Of a stretch of DNA of 64,000 bases, positions 16,933 through 29,800 are shown one piece after another (positions within the stretch are counted from its first letter, which is position 1; each line of letters begins with the position of its first letter). The DNA comes from Hydrogenophaga sp. RAC07 (lineage in GTDB: Bacteria > Pseudomonadota > Gammaproteobacteria > Burkholderiales > Burkholderiaceae_C): NCBI RefSeq assembly GCF_001713375.1, contig NZ_CP016449.1, positions 1,860,001-1,924,000 on the forward strand, read 5' to 3'. Position numbers and translations under genes: made by a program. The notes beneath the pieces were generated by a model that had not been told where the DNA came from, searched no databases, and worked only from the letters and a program-made list of their open reading frames with translations.

Positions 16933-19900
16933 CTAGGCGCGAACAGCCTCCCCGGCGTCAGGGCGAGGTGGCTTGCGACCCAAGAGCCCGGCAAACCAGA
17001 TCGACACATCGTCGACCAGCGTGAACACCGCCGGGATCACCAAGAGGCTGAGGAAGGTCGATGTGATCAGACCGCCGATGACCGCCACCGCCATCGGTGA
17101 GCGGAAACTGCTGTCGGCGGCACCCCAACCAATCGCAATCGGCAACATGCCCGCCCCCATGGCAATCGTCGTCATCACGATCGGGCGCGCGCGCTTGTGG
17201 CAGGCGTCCAGGATCGCGTCGAGCCGGTTCATGCCGTGCTCGCGCCGTGCCTCGATGGCGTACTCCACCAGCAGGATCGAGTTCTTCGTGGCCACCCCCA
17301 TCAACATGATCAGACCGATCAACGAGGGCATGGAGAAGCTCTTGTCCGCCAGCAGCAGCGCCACAAACGCACCGCCCAACGACAGCGGCAGCGCCGCCAG
17401 GATGGTGACCGGGTGCAGGAAGGCCTTGAACAGCAACACCAGCACGATGTAGATGCACAGCACACCGGTGAGCATTGCCAGGCCGAAGCTGGCGAACAGC
17501 TCGCCCTGCACCTCGGCGTCGCCAATCTCCAGCACCGACACGCCCGGCGGCAGGTTGCGCAGGCTCGGCAACTTCTCCACCGCGTTCTTCATGTCGCCCA
17601 GCGCAATGCCGGCCAGCTCCACCTCGAAGTTGATGTTGCGCGCGCGGTCGTAGCGGTCGATCACCGCCGGGCCGCCGCCGAAGCTGAGCGTGGCCACCTG
17701 TCCCAGCATCACCGGGCCCTTGCTGCCCGGCACCGCCAGACGGGCCAGCAGATCCAGGTCGCCGCGCGCTGCGGCATCGAGCTTGACCACGATGGGGATC
17801 TGCCGCTGCGGCAGGTTCATCTTGGGCAAGGCCGTGTCGTAGTCGCCCACGGTGGCAATCCTCAGCGTCTCGGCGATCGCGCTGCTGGTCACGCCCATGT
17901 CGGCGGCGCGGGCCAGGTCGGGCGTGACGCTGATTTCGGTTCGCACCAGCGACGCGGTGGACTGCACGCTGCCCACACCGCCAATGGTGCGCAGGTCGCG
18001 TTCGATCGCGGTGGCTGCGGCGGTGAGCGCGGCGGCGTCGTTGCCGGTCAGCGTCAGGATGTATTTTTCACCCGAGCCGCCGAGGCCCACCTTGCTGCGC
18101 ACGCCCGGCAGGTTGGACATGGCCGCGCGCATCTGGTTTTCGATGATCTGTTTGCGCGGGCGCGTGCCACGCGCATCGAGCTGGATCGTGAGCGCGGCCT
18201 TGCGCGACTCGGCCGTGCCCTGCGGCGCAAACGGATCGGAGCCGGCCGAACCCGAACCGATCGTGGTGTAGACCGACTTCACGTGCGGCACATCCATCAC
18301 CAGCAGCCGCGCCCGCTCAGCCGTCGCCACGGTCTGCTGCAGCGTGGCGCCCGGTGGCAGCTCGATGTAGACCTGCGTCTGCGAGTTGTCGTCGGGCGGA
18401 ATGAAGCCCTGCGGCAGCAGCGGAATCAGCATCAGCGAGCCCACGAAGAACACCCCGGCGCCGATCATGGTGAACCAGCGGTGGCGGATGCACCACGCCG
18501 CCCAGCCTTGGTAGGTGTTGAGCCAGGCCGGTTCGTCCTGGTTGGTCATCCAGCGCCAGAACGCACCGGCCACCCGGTTGCTGCGCGCCCAGCGCGGCAT
18601 GTCCTTGGCCATCACGACCGGCTTGAGCAGGTAGGCCGCCATCATGGGCGTGAGTGCGCGCGCCACCACCAGCGAGGCGAACACCGCGAACGACGCGGTC
18701 CAGCCGAACTGCTTGAAGAACTTGCCCGGAATGCCCGACATGAAGGCCGTGGGCAGGAACACCGCGATCAGCGCAAAAGTCGTCGCAATCACCGCCAGGC
18801 CAATCTCGTCGGCAGCCTCCATCGATGCCTGGTACGGCGTCTTGCCCATGCGCATGTGGCGCACGATGTTCTCCACCTCCACGATCGCATCGTCCACCAG
18901 AATGCCGATCACCAGCGACATGGCCAGCAGCGTCACCACGTTGATGGTGAAGCCCATGTAGTGCATGCCGATGAAGGCCGGAATGGCCGAGAGCGGCAGC
19001 GCCACGGCCGAGACCACGGTGGCCCTGAAATCGCGCAAAAAGAGCCACACCACCAGCACGGCCAGGATGGCGCCTTCGTACAGCAGGATCATCGAACCGT
19101 CGAACTCCTCCTGCACCGGGGTGACGAAGTCGAACGATTCGGTGATGCTCAGGTCGGGCCGCGCGGCCTGCAGATCCTTGAGCTTTTCGCGCACGCCGTT
19201 GCCCACCTCGATTTCGCTGGCGCCGCGGCTGCGTGCCACTTCAAAGCCCACCACCGGCTTGCCATTCAGAAACGCCGCGGCCGTGGGTTCGGCCACCGTG
19301 TCCTTGATGGTGGCGATCTGGTCCAGGCGAACCCGCCGGCCGTCCGACAGCGACAACTCCAGCCGGGACAGCTCCTCAGCCGATTGAAGCGACGACAAGG
19401 TGCGCAGCGGCTGCTGGCTGCCGCCCAGGTCCACGCGGCCGCCGGCGCTCTCGATCTGCACCTTGGCCAGCTGCCGCGACACATCGGCCGCGCTCGCGCC
19501 CAGCGCCTGCAGCTTCAACGGGTCCAGCAGCACCTGCACCTCGCGGTCCACCCCGCCCACGCGGTTGATGGCGCCCACGCCGCGCACCGAGAGCAGCAGC
19601 TTGGAAATGTCGTTCTCGACAAACCACGAGATCGCTTCCGCGTCCATCTTGTCGGACGACACGGTGTAGGCCAGCACCGCACCGCCGGCGAGTTCCACCT
19701 TGTTGATGATGGGCTCGCGCAGGTCGGCGGGCAAATCACCGCGCACCTTGGCCACGGCCGAGCGCACATCGTCCAGCGCTTCCTGCGTGTTCTTCTCGAT
19801 TCGGAATTCGGTGGTGATGGTGACCGCGCCGTCCTGCACCTTGGTGGTGATGTGCTTGATGCCTTGCAGCGAGGCCAGGCTGTTCTCGATGACGCGCGCC

Positions 19901-20088
19901 ACGTCGTTTTCAAGCTGGTTGGGCGCGGCGCCGGGCAGGCTGGCGCTCACCGTGATGTTGGGCACGTCCAGGTCGGGGAAGTTCTGCACCTTCATCTGGC
20001 TGAACGAGAACAGGCCCGCCAGCGTCAGCATGAAGAACAGCATCGACGCCGGGATTGGATTCTTGATGGACCAGGCTGAGACGTTCAT
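16933..20088 (-). CDS. RND efflux pump inner-membrane transporter
   Basis: This is a proton-driven resistance-nodulation-division transporter of the AcrB superfamily that exports drugs or other small molecules from the periplasm/inner leaflet. The 1051-residue protein has the standard plan: TM1 at the N-terminus, a large periplasmic porter/docking loop, TM2-TM6, a second loop, and TM8-TM12 near the C-terminus. The proton-relay aspartate pair is visible in GILVDDAIVEVENIV. The DD pair and overall sequence suggest the organic-solute (HAE-1-like) group rather than the heavy-metal group. It is the last gene of an outer-membrane/adaptor/transporter operon and starts 10 bases after the adaptor gene ends. 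No regulator gene is adjacent, so the substrate cannot be guessed. Confidence 0.94.
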   Translation of the reverse strand: MNVSAWSIKNPIPASMLFFMLTLAGLFSFSQMKVQNFPDLDVPNITVSASLPGAAPNQLENDVARVIENSLASLQGIKHITTKVQDGAVTITTEFRIEKNTQEALDDVRSAVAKVRGDLPADLREPIINKVELAGGAVLAYTVSSDKMDAEAISWFVENDISKLLLSVRGVGAINRVGGVDREVQVLLDPLKLQALGASAADVSRQLAKVQIESAGGRVDLGGSQQPLRTLSSLQSAEELSRLELSLSDGRRVRLDQIATIKDTVAEPTAAAFLNGKPVVGFEVARSRGASEIEVGNGVREKLKDLQAARPDLSITESFDFVTPVQEEFDGSMILLYEGAILAVLVVWLFLRDFRATVVSAVALPLSAIPAFIGMHYMGFTINVVTLLAMSLVIGILVDDAIVEVENIVRHMRMGKTPYQASMEAADEIGLAVIATTFALIAVFLPTAFMSGIPGKFFKQFGWTASFAVFASLVVARALTPMMAAYLLKPVVMAKDMPRWARSNRVAGAFWRWMTNQDEPAWLNTYQGWAAWCIRHRWFTMIGAGVFFVGSLMLIPLLPQGFIPPDDNSQTQVYIELPPGATLQQTVATAERARLLVMDVPHVKSVYTTIGSGSAGSDPFAPQGTAESRKAALTIQLDARGTRPRKQIIENQMRAAMSNLPGVRSKVGLGGSGEKYILTLTGNDAAALTAAATAIERDLRTIGGVGSVQSTASLVRTEISVTPDLARAADMGVTSSAIAETLRIATVGDYDTALPKMNLPQRQIPIVVKLDAAARGDLDLLARLAVPGSKGPVMLGQVATLSFGGGPAVIDRYDRARNINFEVELAGIALGDMKNAVEKLPSLRNLPPGVSVLEIGDAEVQGELFASFGLAMLTGVLCIYIVLVLLFKAFLHPVTILAALPLSLGGAFVALLLADKSFSMPSLIGLIMLMGVATKNSILLVEYAIEARREHGMNRLDAILDACHKRARPIVMTTIAMGAGMLPIAIGWGAADSSFRSPMAVAVIGGLITSTFLSLLVIPAVFTLVDDVSIWFAGLLGRKPPRPDAGEAVRA

Positions 20089-20098
20089 GGCCCGGTCC

Positions 20099-21220
20099 TC
20101 ACTTCACCACTTTGACGAGATCAGCGTCGTTCAGGAAGCCCGCGCCCTGCACCGCCACCGGCTCGTCGGCCTTCACGCCTTCGAGCACCTCGACCCGCTC
20201 GCCCACGCGGCGCCCGGTCTGCACCTTGCGCTGGCTGGCTTTGTTCTGCGGGTCGATCACGAACACGTAGTTGCTGCCGTCGCGCACCACGATGGATTCG
20301 CCGGGCACGGTGAGCGCGTCGCTCTGCCCCAGTTCGAAGAAGCCCTTGGCAAAGGTGCCCGCCTTCAGCTGGTCGTTGCGAGGCAGGTCCACAAACACCA
20401 GGATGTTGCGCGTCTGTGGGTCGGCGCTCGGTGCAATCGCACGCACACGGCCCGAGATCTCCAGCCCGCTGGCCGCCGTGACCTTCACCTCCTGTCCCTT
20501 TTGCACGCGCCCCACCTCGCTGGGCGTGACTTCGCCGCGCCATTCCATGCGGCTCTGGCGCACCAGGCGGAACAGCTCCTGCCCCGCACTCACCACCGCG
20601 CCCACGGTGGCACCGCGCGCCGAAATCACGCCGTCGTCGGGCGCGAGCACCTTGGTGTTGCCCAGGCGAATTTCGGTCGCGCTCAGCACCGCCTTGGCGG
20701 CTTCCAGCTGCGCGCGCGCCACCTTTTCTTGCGTGAGGTACTGCGCCACCTGCGACGCGGAGAGCGCTCCACTGTCCTGGATGGAACGCGCGCGGTCGGC
20801 GTCGGCCTTGGCGTTTTCGAAACTGGCCTCGGCCTGCATCAAACTGGCGCGGCTTTGCAGGCTGTCGGCCTGCGTGGTTTCGCGCGCGAACTCGGCCAGC
20901 ACCTGGCCCTTGCGCACCACATCACCCACGTTCACGTTCACCGACGCCAGCCGCAGGCCGTTGAGTTCGGCGCCCACGCTGGCCTCTTGCCAGGCGGTGA
21001 TGTTGCCGTTGGCCTGCAGTCGGATCGGCAGGCTGCTGCGCTCGGGCAGGGCCACCGTCACGGTGAGCGAGGGTTTGGGGCCTGCGTCGGCGGCGGGCGC
21101 GCCGTCATCGGCCGCCGCGGGCGTCTTGATGAACATCCAGAAGACCACCAGCAATACCAGGGCCAGAGCGATGGCCAGCCAGAGCCAGCGTTTGCGCGAT
21201 GGGGAAGTTGTGGCGTTCAT
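20099..21220 (-). CDS. RND efflux periplasmic adaptor (membrane fusion protein)
   Basis: This is the HlyD/AcrA-type adaptor that bridges the inner-membrane transporter and the outer-membrane channel. The 373-residue protein has an uncleaved-looking N-terminal membrane anchor (WLWLAIALALVLLVVFWM, about 12-29). Next come a lipoyl/barrel-sandwich half and an alpha-hairpin of Ala/Glu/Gln-rich heptads (about 110-190). The second lipoyl half and the beta-barrel and membrane-proximal domains end near the C-terminus. It overlaps the outer-membrane gene by four bases (ATGA) and is followed by the transporter gene. There is no lipobox, so anchoring should be through the N-terminal helix. Confidence 0.93.
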   Translation of the reverse strand: MNATTSPSRKRWLWLAIALALVLLVVFWMFIKTPAAADDGAPAADAGPKPSLTVTVALPERSSLPIRLQANGNITAWQEASVGAELNGLRLASVNVNVGDVVRKGQVLAEFARETTQADSLQSRASLMQAEASFENAKADADRARSIQDSGALSASQVAQYLTQEKVARAQLEAAKAVLSATEIRLGNTKVLAPDDGVISARGATVGAVVSAGQELFRLVRQSRMEWRGEVTPSEVGRVQKGQEVKVTAASGLEISGRVRAIAPSADPQTRNILVFVDLPRNDQLKAGTFAKGFFELGQSDALTVPGESIVVRDGSNYVFVIDPQNKASQRKVQTGRRVGERVEVLEGVKADEPVAVQGAGFLNDADLVKVVK

Positions 21221-22638
21221 GCGGGGTCTTTGAGTGCGTTGGGGTTGTTCACGGGATCAAAGCCGCCGCCCAGTGCGACGTAGAGCTGGATCCAGGCGTT
21301 GATGCGTTCTTGCTGCAGGCTCACCGCGCTGCTGTCGGCATTGAGCTTGAGGCGGCGCGCTTCTTCCAGCTCGTTGAGGTTGGCCAGTCCCACGCGGTAG
21401 CGCGCTTCGGTGCCCTTGAGCGACTGCTCGTAGCCGGCCACCGCGGTCACCGTGGACGCCTCGCGCTCGCGCAAGCTGGAGAGGGTGACCAGGGCCTGCT
21501 CCACTTCGGCCACGGCCTGGCGCAGGGTGCTCGCGTACGCGATGGCTGCCGATTCGTAGCGCGCCTGCGCGCTGTCGGTGCTGGCGCGCAGGGCATCACG
21601 GCCCAGCAGAGGCAGGCTCAGGCTGATCGGGCCAATGGCCCAGGTGTTGAAGGTGGCCGTGGTGCCACCACCCGAAAGCCGGTTGCGCAACAGGCTGCCG
21701 GAGAGCGACAGGCCGGGCAACAACGCAGCCTTGGCCACACCCACGTCTTCGCTCGCGGCCACCAGTTCGCGCTGCGCGCGGTAGACATCGGGCCGCTGGC
21801 GGATCACCTCGGCGGGCACGGCACTCACCGTCAACATGTTCTCCAGACGGTCCGACGCCAACAAGGCCGGCGCGCCGGCCAGACGCTGGCGCACCTCGGG
21901 CTCGGGCACGCCGGTGAGCGCGGTGAGCGACTTCACCTGCCGCTCGCAGGTCTCTTCCTGTTGCCGGTAGCGCGCAGCACTCTCCGCGCCACTGGCGCGC
22001 GCCAGCGCAGCCACCGCCGGTGCGGTGAGGCCGGCGCGCTCGGAGGTGCTGTTGTTCTGCGCCGTGATGGCGCGCGAGTCGCGGTCGCGCAGGGCCACCG
22101 CGAGCTGTTCACGGCACAGGCGCTGCGAAAAATAGAGCTGTGCCAGTTCGGACGCCACCAGCACCCGGGCCTCGTGCCAGCCAGCTCCCGCCGCGTCTTG
22201 CTGCGCCTGTGCGCTGCCCAGGCGGGCGGTGCTCTCGCCCCAGAGCCCGACCGCCCACGAAGCCTGCAGTCCCGCGCTCAGCGAGGTACCCAGTGGAATG
22301 GTCGGGTCGGTGATGCCACGGGTGGCGTTGGCCACCGCGTTCACCTGGGGCCCGTTTTGCGCCTCCACGCCGAACCGCGTCGCGCGGGCAGCAAACACCT
22401 GCGCTCTGGCCGTCGCGATCGTCGGGCTCTGAGCTTGTGCGCGGTGAATCCAGTCGGTGAGCACCGGGTCGTCGAACCGGCTCCACCAGGTGGTGAGTGC
22501 CTGCGTGCTGCCCTGGTGGGCCAGGGGTGGCGCGTACCAGGTGGACGGCAAGTCCACAGCCATTTCGGCGGGCGGCTTGGTCACGCTGCAGGCGCCGAGC
22601 AGTGCCGCGCACGCCGTCACGGCAAGCAAGTGCTTCAT
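21217..22638 (-). CDS. RND efflux outer-membrane lipoprotein (NodT/OprM type)
   Basis: This is a TolC-like outer-membrane exit duct of the NodT lipoprotein family. With ATG 22638 the product has 473 residues and a classic lipoprotein signal ending LLGAC (Cys16), followed by SVTKPPAE. The remainder shows the two-fold repeated OEP pattern of long Ala/Gln/Arg-rich helices. GTSLSAGLQASWAVGLWG in the first half and GPISLSLPLLGRDALRAS in the second mark the strand regions. A longer frame starting at 22704 is rejected because the lipobox would then be too far inside. It is the first gene of the efflux operon and has repeats and a TTGACA box upstream. Confidence 0.93.
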   Translation of the reverse strand: MKHLLAVTACAALLGACSVTKPPAEMAVDLPSTWYAPPLAHQGSTQALTTWWSRFDDPVLTDWIHRAQAQSPTIATARAQVFAARATRFGVEAQNGPQVNAVANATRGITDPTIPLGTSLSAGLQASWAVGLWGESTARLGSAQAQQDAAGAGWHEARVLVASELAQLYFSQRLCREQLAVALRDRDSRAITAQNNSTSERAGLTAPAVAALARASGAESAARYRQQEETCERQVKSLTALTGVPEPEVRQRLAGAPALLASDRLENMLTVSAVPAEVIRQRPDVYRAQRELVAASEDVGVAKAALLPGLSLSGSLLRNRLSGGGTTATFNTWAIGPISLSLPLLGRDALRASTDSAQARYESAAIAYASTLRQAVAEVEQALVTLSSLREREASTVTAVAGYEQSLKGTEARYRVGLANLNELEEARRLKLNADSSAVSLQQERINAWIQLYVALGGGFDPVNNPNALKDPA

Positions 22639-22674
22639 GAAAAGGAATCCCAGTTGTTTGGTTTGACCCGGGGC

Positions 22675-22741
22675 CGACTCTAGTCGATGTGCCCGCCCGA
22701 ACATGTCAATTCATTTCAATCGCGCGACGGTTTGTTTCAAT
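22675..22741 (-). promoter_or_regulatory. Candidate promoter/operator of the RND efflux operon
   Basis: On the minus strand a perfect TTGACA (22704-22709) could be a -35 box. The expected -10 zone coincides with an inverted repeat, CGACT-CT-AGTCG (22675-22686). Three copies of ATTGA(A/C)A begin at forward positions 22704, 22714 and 22735. The steps of 10 and 21 bases place them on the same face of the helix. The -10 hexamer itself is poor, as expected for an activator-dependent promoter. The regulator is not in the window. Confidence 0.4.
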
Positions 22742-23276
22742 CGTCTTCGCCGGCATCCAGCCCGGGAAACAGCACCTCGGTGAAGCCAAAGCGCGTGAAG
22801 TCGCGCACGCGCATGGGGTAGAGCGTGCCCCAGAGGTGGTCGCACTCGTGCTGCACCACCCGCGCGTGGAAACCCTCGGCCTCGCGGTCGATGACCTGCC
22901 CTCGCTCGTCAAATCCCTGGTAACGGATGCGCCGCCAGCGCGGCACCACGCCCCGCAAGCCGGGGACCGACAGACAGCCTTCCCAGCCCTCTTCCTCTTC
23001 GTCACCCAAGGGCGTGATGACCGGATTCACCAGCACGGTGCGCGGCACCACCGGCGCATCGGGGTAGCGCGGGTTGGGTGCGCCGCTGCCGAACAGCACC
23101 ACCTGCAGGTCCACCCCGATCTGCGGCGCGGCCAGGCCGGCACCATTCGCGGCGACCATGGTGTCCTGCAGGTCCACCACCAGCTGGTGCAGCTCGGATG
23201 TGTCGAAACGGGTGACGGGCTGGGCGTGGCGCAGCAGGCGCGGATCGCCCATTTTCAGGATGGTGTGAACGGTCAT
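22737..23276 (-). CDS. def: Peptide deformylase
   Basis: This Fe/Zn-dependent enzyme removes the formyl group from the initiator methionine of nascent proteins. All three family motifs are present in the 179-residue protein: [10 protein letters not shown] (45-54), EGCLSVPG with metal ligand Cys101, and QHECDHL with ligands His143 and His147 and catalytic Glu144. The C-terminal tail after RDFTRFGF is short and acidic. It is not next to fmt, the usual partner of the main deformylase gene, so a second copy may exist elsewhere. It is divergent from a small cytochrome c gene (74 bases apart) and lies upstream of the efflux operon on the same strand. Confidence 0.95.
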   Translation of the reverse strand: MTVHTILKMGDPRLLRHAQPVTRFDTSELHQLVVDLQDTMVAANGAGLAAPQIGVDLQVVLFGSGAPNPRYPDAPVVPRTVLVNPVITPLGDEEEEGWEGCLSVPGLRGVVPRWRRIRYQGFDERGQVIDREAEGFHARVVQHECDHLWGTLYPMRVRDFTRFGFTEVLFPGLDAGEDD

Positions 23277-23350
23277 GGGTTGGACAAGCGGAGGAGATGG
23301 GTTTAGTTTCGCTGATCACGACACCCCACGCGACCACCCGAGGAGAACCC

Positions 23351-25742
<2,392 letters not shown>

Positions 25743-26876
25743 TCAGGAGAAGAGTCGTCTGGCCTGGGGCGAGCCAGCTGCGAGATCGCGGCTGTCCAGC
25801 GCGTCGTACAGGCTTTCCAGGTCGGCGCCGATGCCGTCCATGGTGTCGGTGGACAGCGGCTGGCCCGCGTCGTCGGTCACCACACCGTCCATGGCCTCGG
25901 CCAGCGCCTTGGCCGCCTGGCGCATGCGCACAAAGGGCTGTTCGCTGCGCGGCACGTGTGTGACTTCCAGCGACAACGCCACCTCGCGCAAGGCGCTTTG
26001 TTCGGGGTCTTCGGCCATGGCGGCCTGCGGGTCGAACACCAGGCTCAGGATGGGCGCCTGCCCGCTCTCGCTGCCCGACAGCACCATGCGGCCGGGCAAG
26101 GCACCCGCCACAAAGCCGAGCTTGGCGGCATGCTGCGCCACATAGCCCGGGCTCCAGGCGGCGCGGCGGGCGCGCAGGGTGAAGCCCAGTTGTGCGTCGT
26201 GCCCGCTGGCAAAGGCGTCGAGCTCGCGGGCGCGGGCCACTTCGGCGCGCATGTCGGGGAATTCGGGCGCCGCACCCACCGCGTCGGCAAAGGCCTGGGC
26301 CTTCACCACGAACTCGGAGAACTCGATGTCGTTGAGCGCGCCGGCCCGGTTGGCCAGCTGTACACCGGCTTGCAGGGCGCGGTAGCGCTGGCCCAGGCGT
26401 GGGGTTTCCCATTCGCCGGTGGCGTCACACAAGCCTTCGACCGCGAACGGCTTGCTGCCCACGCGGCGTGTGCCGGGCAGCGCGGCCAGCAGCGCGTCGC
26501 CCGAGACCTGGTGGTCCAGCACCAGCGGCGTGATCACGTCGATCAGCGCGTCCAGGCTGGGTTTGCGCTCGGGCTGGTGCAACAGGGGATTGACGCTCAC
26601 CGCGGCGGCCGCCACGGCAATCGCGGCCGGGTCGGGCGCCATGGCTGCGCCGGGCACGTCGCCCAGCACGGGGTCGATGCGCTGGATCTCATGGCCGGTG
26701 AGGTCTTCGGGCGAGTACGGCACGGTCTCGTCGCTCGCGGCGTCGTCGGAACCGTGGGCCGAACGTTCGCGCGCCAGGCGCGGCGCACTTTTGCGGGTGA
26801 CCCAGGCGTTGTAGGCCACCACACCCGCGAGCACGAGCCCTCCGATGATGGCCAGGCTGATTTGCAGTGTGCTCAT
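25743..26876 (-). CDS. zipA: Cell division protein ZipA-like
   Basis: This is a membrane-tethered FtsZ-binding division protein. The 377-residue product begins with an N-terminal transmembrane helix (ISLAIIGGLVLAGVVAYNAW, about 6-25) facing a charged cytoplasmic stretch. A less conserved linker follows, then a C-terminal domain of the ZipA FtsZ-binding type (about 230-360, with MVLSGSESGQAPILSLVF). Position supports the call: zipA commonly sits between smc and ligA in proteobacteria, and here the gaps are 11 and 3 bases. Similarity to E. coli ZipA is weak in the linker, so the identification rests on topology and context. Confidence 0.82.
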   Translation of the reverse strand: MSTLQISLAIIGGLVLAGVVAYNAWVTRKSAPRLARERSAHGSDDAASDETVPYSPEDLTGHEIQRIDPVLGDVPGAAMAPDPAAIAVAAAAVSVNPLLHQPERKPSLDALIDVITPLVLDHQVSGDALLAALPGTRRVGSKPFAVEGLCDATGEWETPRLGQRYRALQAGVQLANRAGALNDIEFSEFVVKAQAFADAVGAAPEFPDMRAEVARARELDAFASGHDAQLGFTLRARRAAWSPGYVAQHAAKLGFVAGALPGRMVLSGSESGQAPILSLVFDPQAAMAEDPEQSALREVALSLEVTHVPRSEQPFVRMRQAAKALAEAMDGVVTDDAGQPLSTDTMDGIGADLESLYDALDSRDLAAGSPQARRLFS

Positions 26877-26887
26877 GGTGTTGTTGT

Positions 26888-29800
26888 TCAGGTGGGTTCG
26901 AGCATGCCGGCGGCCGATTCCATGTCCACCGCCACGATGCGGGAGACGCCCTGCTCCTGCATGGTGACGCCGATCAGCTGCTCGGCCATTTCCATGGCGA
27001 TCTTGTTGTGGCTGATGAACAGGAACTGCGTCTCTTTGGCCATGGCCGTGACCAGCTTGGCGTAGCGCTCGGTGTTGGCATCGTCCAGCGGCGCATCCAC
27101 CTCGTCGAGCAGACAGAACGGCGCGGGGTTGAGCTGGAAGATGGCGAACACCAGCGCGATCGCGGTGAGGGCCTTCTCGCCACCCGAGAGCAGGTGGATG
27201 GTCTGGTTCTTCTTGCCGGGCGGCTGCGCCATCACCTGCACACCGGCGTCCAGGATTTCTTCACCGGTCATCACCAGGCGCGCGTTGCCGCCACCAAACA
27301 GCTCGGGGAACATCTTGCCGAAGTGCGTGTTGACGGTCTCGAACGTGCTGCCCAGCAGGTCGCGCGTTTCGTTGTCGATCTTCTTGATCGCGTCTTCCAG
27401 CGTGTTCATGGCCTCGACCAGATCGGCCGTCTGCGCATCTAGGAAAGTCTTGCGCTCGCGTGCGGCGGTGAGTTCGTCCAGTGCGGCCAGGTTGACGGCG
27501 CCGAGCGCCTGGATTTCGCGGTGCAGGCGGTCGATCTCGCCCTGCATGCCGGGCAGGCGCACGTTGTTCTCCGTGATGCTCTGCGCCACTGCGGCCAGGT
27601 CGGCCTGCGCTTCGTCGAGCATCTGGCTGTACTGCTCCACGCCCAGGCGCGCGGCCTGTTCCTTGAGCTGGAAATCGGTGATGCGGTTGCGCAGCGGCTC
27701 CAGTTCGCGTTCGAGTTGCAGGCGGCGTTCGTCGCTGGCCCGCAGCTTGGCCGTGAGGTCGTCGTACTGGCTGCGCAGCGCGCCCAGGGCCTGTTCGCGC
27801 TCCAGCTTCATGGCCAGCGCGTCCTGCAGGCCGGCCTGCGCGGCCGCGTCGTTGAGGCGGCCCAGTTCGTCGGCGGCGCGTTGTTGTTCGTCCGCGAGCG
27901 ACTTTTCCTGTGTGGCTGCGGTCTCCAGCGAGCGCTGCAGCTCGGCCTGGCGCGCCTGCAGGCTGCGCAGGGCAAACGTGGCTTCTTGTGCGGTGCGCTC
28001 CAGCGAGCGCTGCTGTTCGCGGGCCTGGTTCAGCGAGCGCTCGGCCGCGATCACCGTGTCGTCCAGCTGCGCGTGGCGCTCCTGGCTGTCGGCCAGCTGC
28101 ATGTCGAGCTCTTCGAACCGCGCTTCGGCGGTCACGCGGCGCTCTTGCAATTCGTCGAGCTGCGCGTCCACCTCGGCCAGGTCGGCCGCGATCTGTTCGC
28201 TGCGCGCGCGGGTCTGCTCGGCCAGCTGGGTGAGGCGCAGGGCCTCCACCTGCAACTCGTGCGCGCGGCTGCGCGACTCGGCGGCCTCGCGCCGCGCACT
28301 CACCAGCCGCTGCGACGCGTCGGTGTACGCGGCCTCGGCGCGAATCAGGCTGGAGCGCGCCTGCTCGTTGATCAACACCTGCGCCTTGAGCTGCTTGTCG
28401 ATGTTCTCGATGTCCTGCGCGCGCGCCAGCAGGCCGGCCTGTTCGCTGTCGGGAGCGTAGAAGCTCACGCTGTGCGCTGTGACCGCATGACCGCTAGCCA
28501 CAAAGATCACCTCGCCGGGCTGCAGCTGCGTGCGCTGCGCCATGGCGTCTTCGAGGCTGGGCGCGGTCAGGCAGCCGTGCAGCCACTCGGCGAGCAGGGC
28601 CTGCTGGCCGGCGTCGTTCAGGCGCAGCCAGGAAGCCAGGGGCTTGAGGCCGCCGGTGCTCGCCGGACTGGCCCCGGCCGACGGTGGGTTGTAGAAGGAC
28701 AGCTTGGCGGGTGGCGCGTCGTTGCCGATGGCACGCACCATGTCCAGGCGAGAAACCTCGAGCGCACCCAGGCGCTCACGCAGCGCGGCCTCCAGCGCGT
28801 TTTCCCAGCCGGTCTCGATGTGGATGCGGCTCCACAGGCCTTGCAGGCCGTCGAGCCCGTGTTTGGCCAACCAGGGTTTCAGTTTGCCGTCGGTTTTGAC
28901 CTTCTCCTGCAGCGCTTTGAGCGCCTCCAGGCGGGCCGACAGGTCGGCCTGTTTGGCCGATTCCTGATTGACGCCCTGCTGCGCACCGCGGCGGGCTTCG
29001 TCCAACTGAGGCACGCTGTCCTGCAACTCGTGCAGCACGGCGTCGTTCATTTCGGCCGATTCTTGTGCGCTGGCGAGCTGGGCTTGCGCATTCAGCAGTC
29101 GGGCTTCGTCGGGCGCGGCCAGCGCGTTGCGGTCGGCGGTCAGGCGCTCACGGCGCTGGTTGAGCGTGCGGCTCTGTTCCTCGATGCTGCGCTGTTCGGC
29201 CGCCAGCACCTGGATCTGCTGCTGCACCTGGGTGACGCTGGCGCGCTGCTCGTTGGCGCGGGCCTGGGCCTGGCGCAGGCTGTCTTCAAGCGCGGGCAAG
29301 GCCCCCGACTGTTCTTCGCCCTGCGCGGCCAGCACCACCGACTGGTCCTCGGCCTGCACCATGGATTCGGCCAGCTGCTCCAGTTCCACCGCCGCGTCTT
29401 CGCTGCGCGTGGTCCAGGAGGCGATCTGTTCCTTGAGTTGCACCAGGCGCTGTTCCACGCGGGTGCGGCCTTCGACCACAAATCGGATCTCGGCCTCGAG
29501 CTTGCCGACCTCGGCACTGGCTTCGTACAGCTTGCCCTGCGCCTGGTTGACCTGGTCACCCGCGGCGTAGTGCGCCTGGCGGATGGTTTCCAGCTCGCTC
29601 TCGATGCGGCGCAGATCGGCGGTGCGCGACTCCAGGTCGTTGACCGCCTGGGCCGCGTCGGTTTTGACCTTGACCTGGTCGGCCTCGGCCTCGCTGCGCT
29701 TCATGAACCAGAGCTGGTGCTGCTTGAGCGTGACGCCGGCCTGCAGGTTGTTGTATTTCGCGGCCACCTCGGCCTGTTTTTCCAGCTTGTCGAGGTTGGC

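Noticed and set aside
17197..20079. Long plus-strand open frame opposite the RND transporter
   Set aside because: Antisense shadow of a clearly recognisable transporter gene; no protein family or ribosome binding site.
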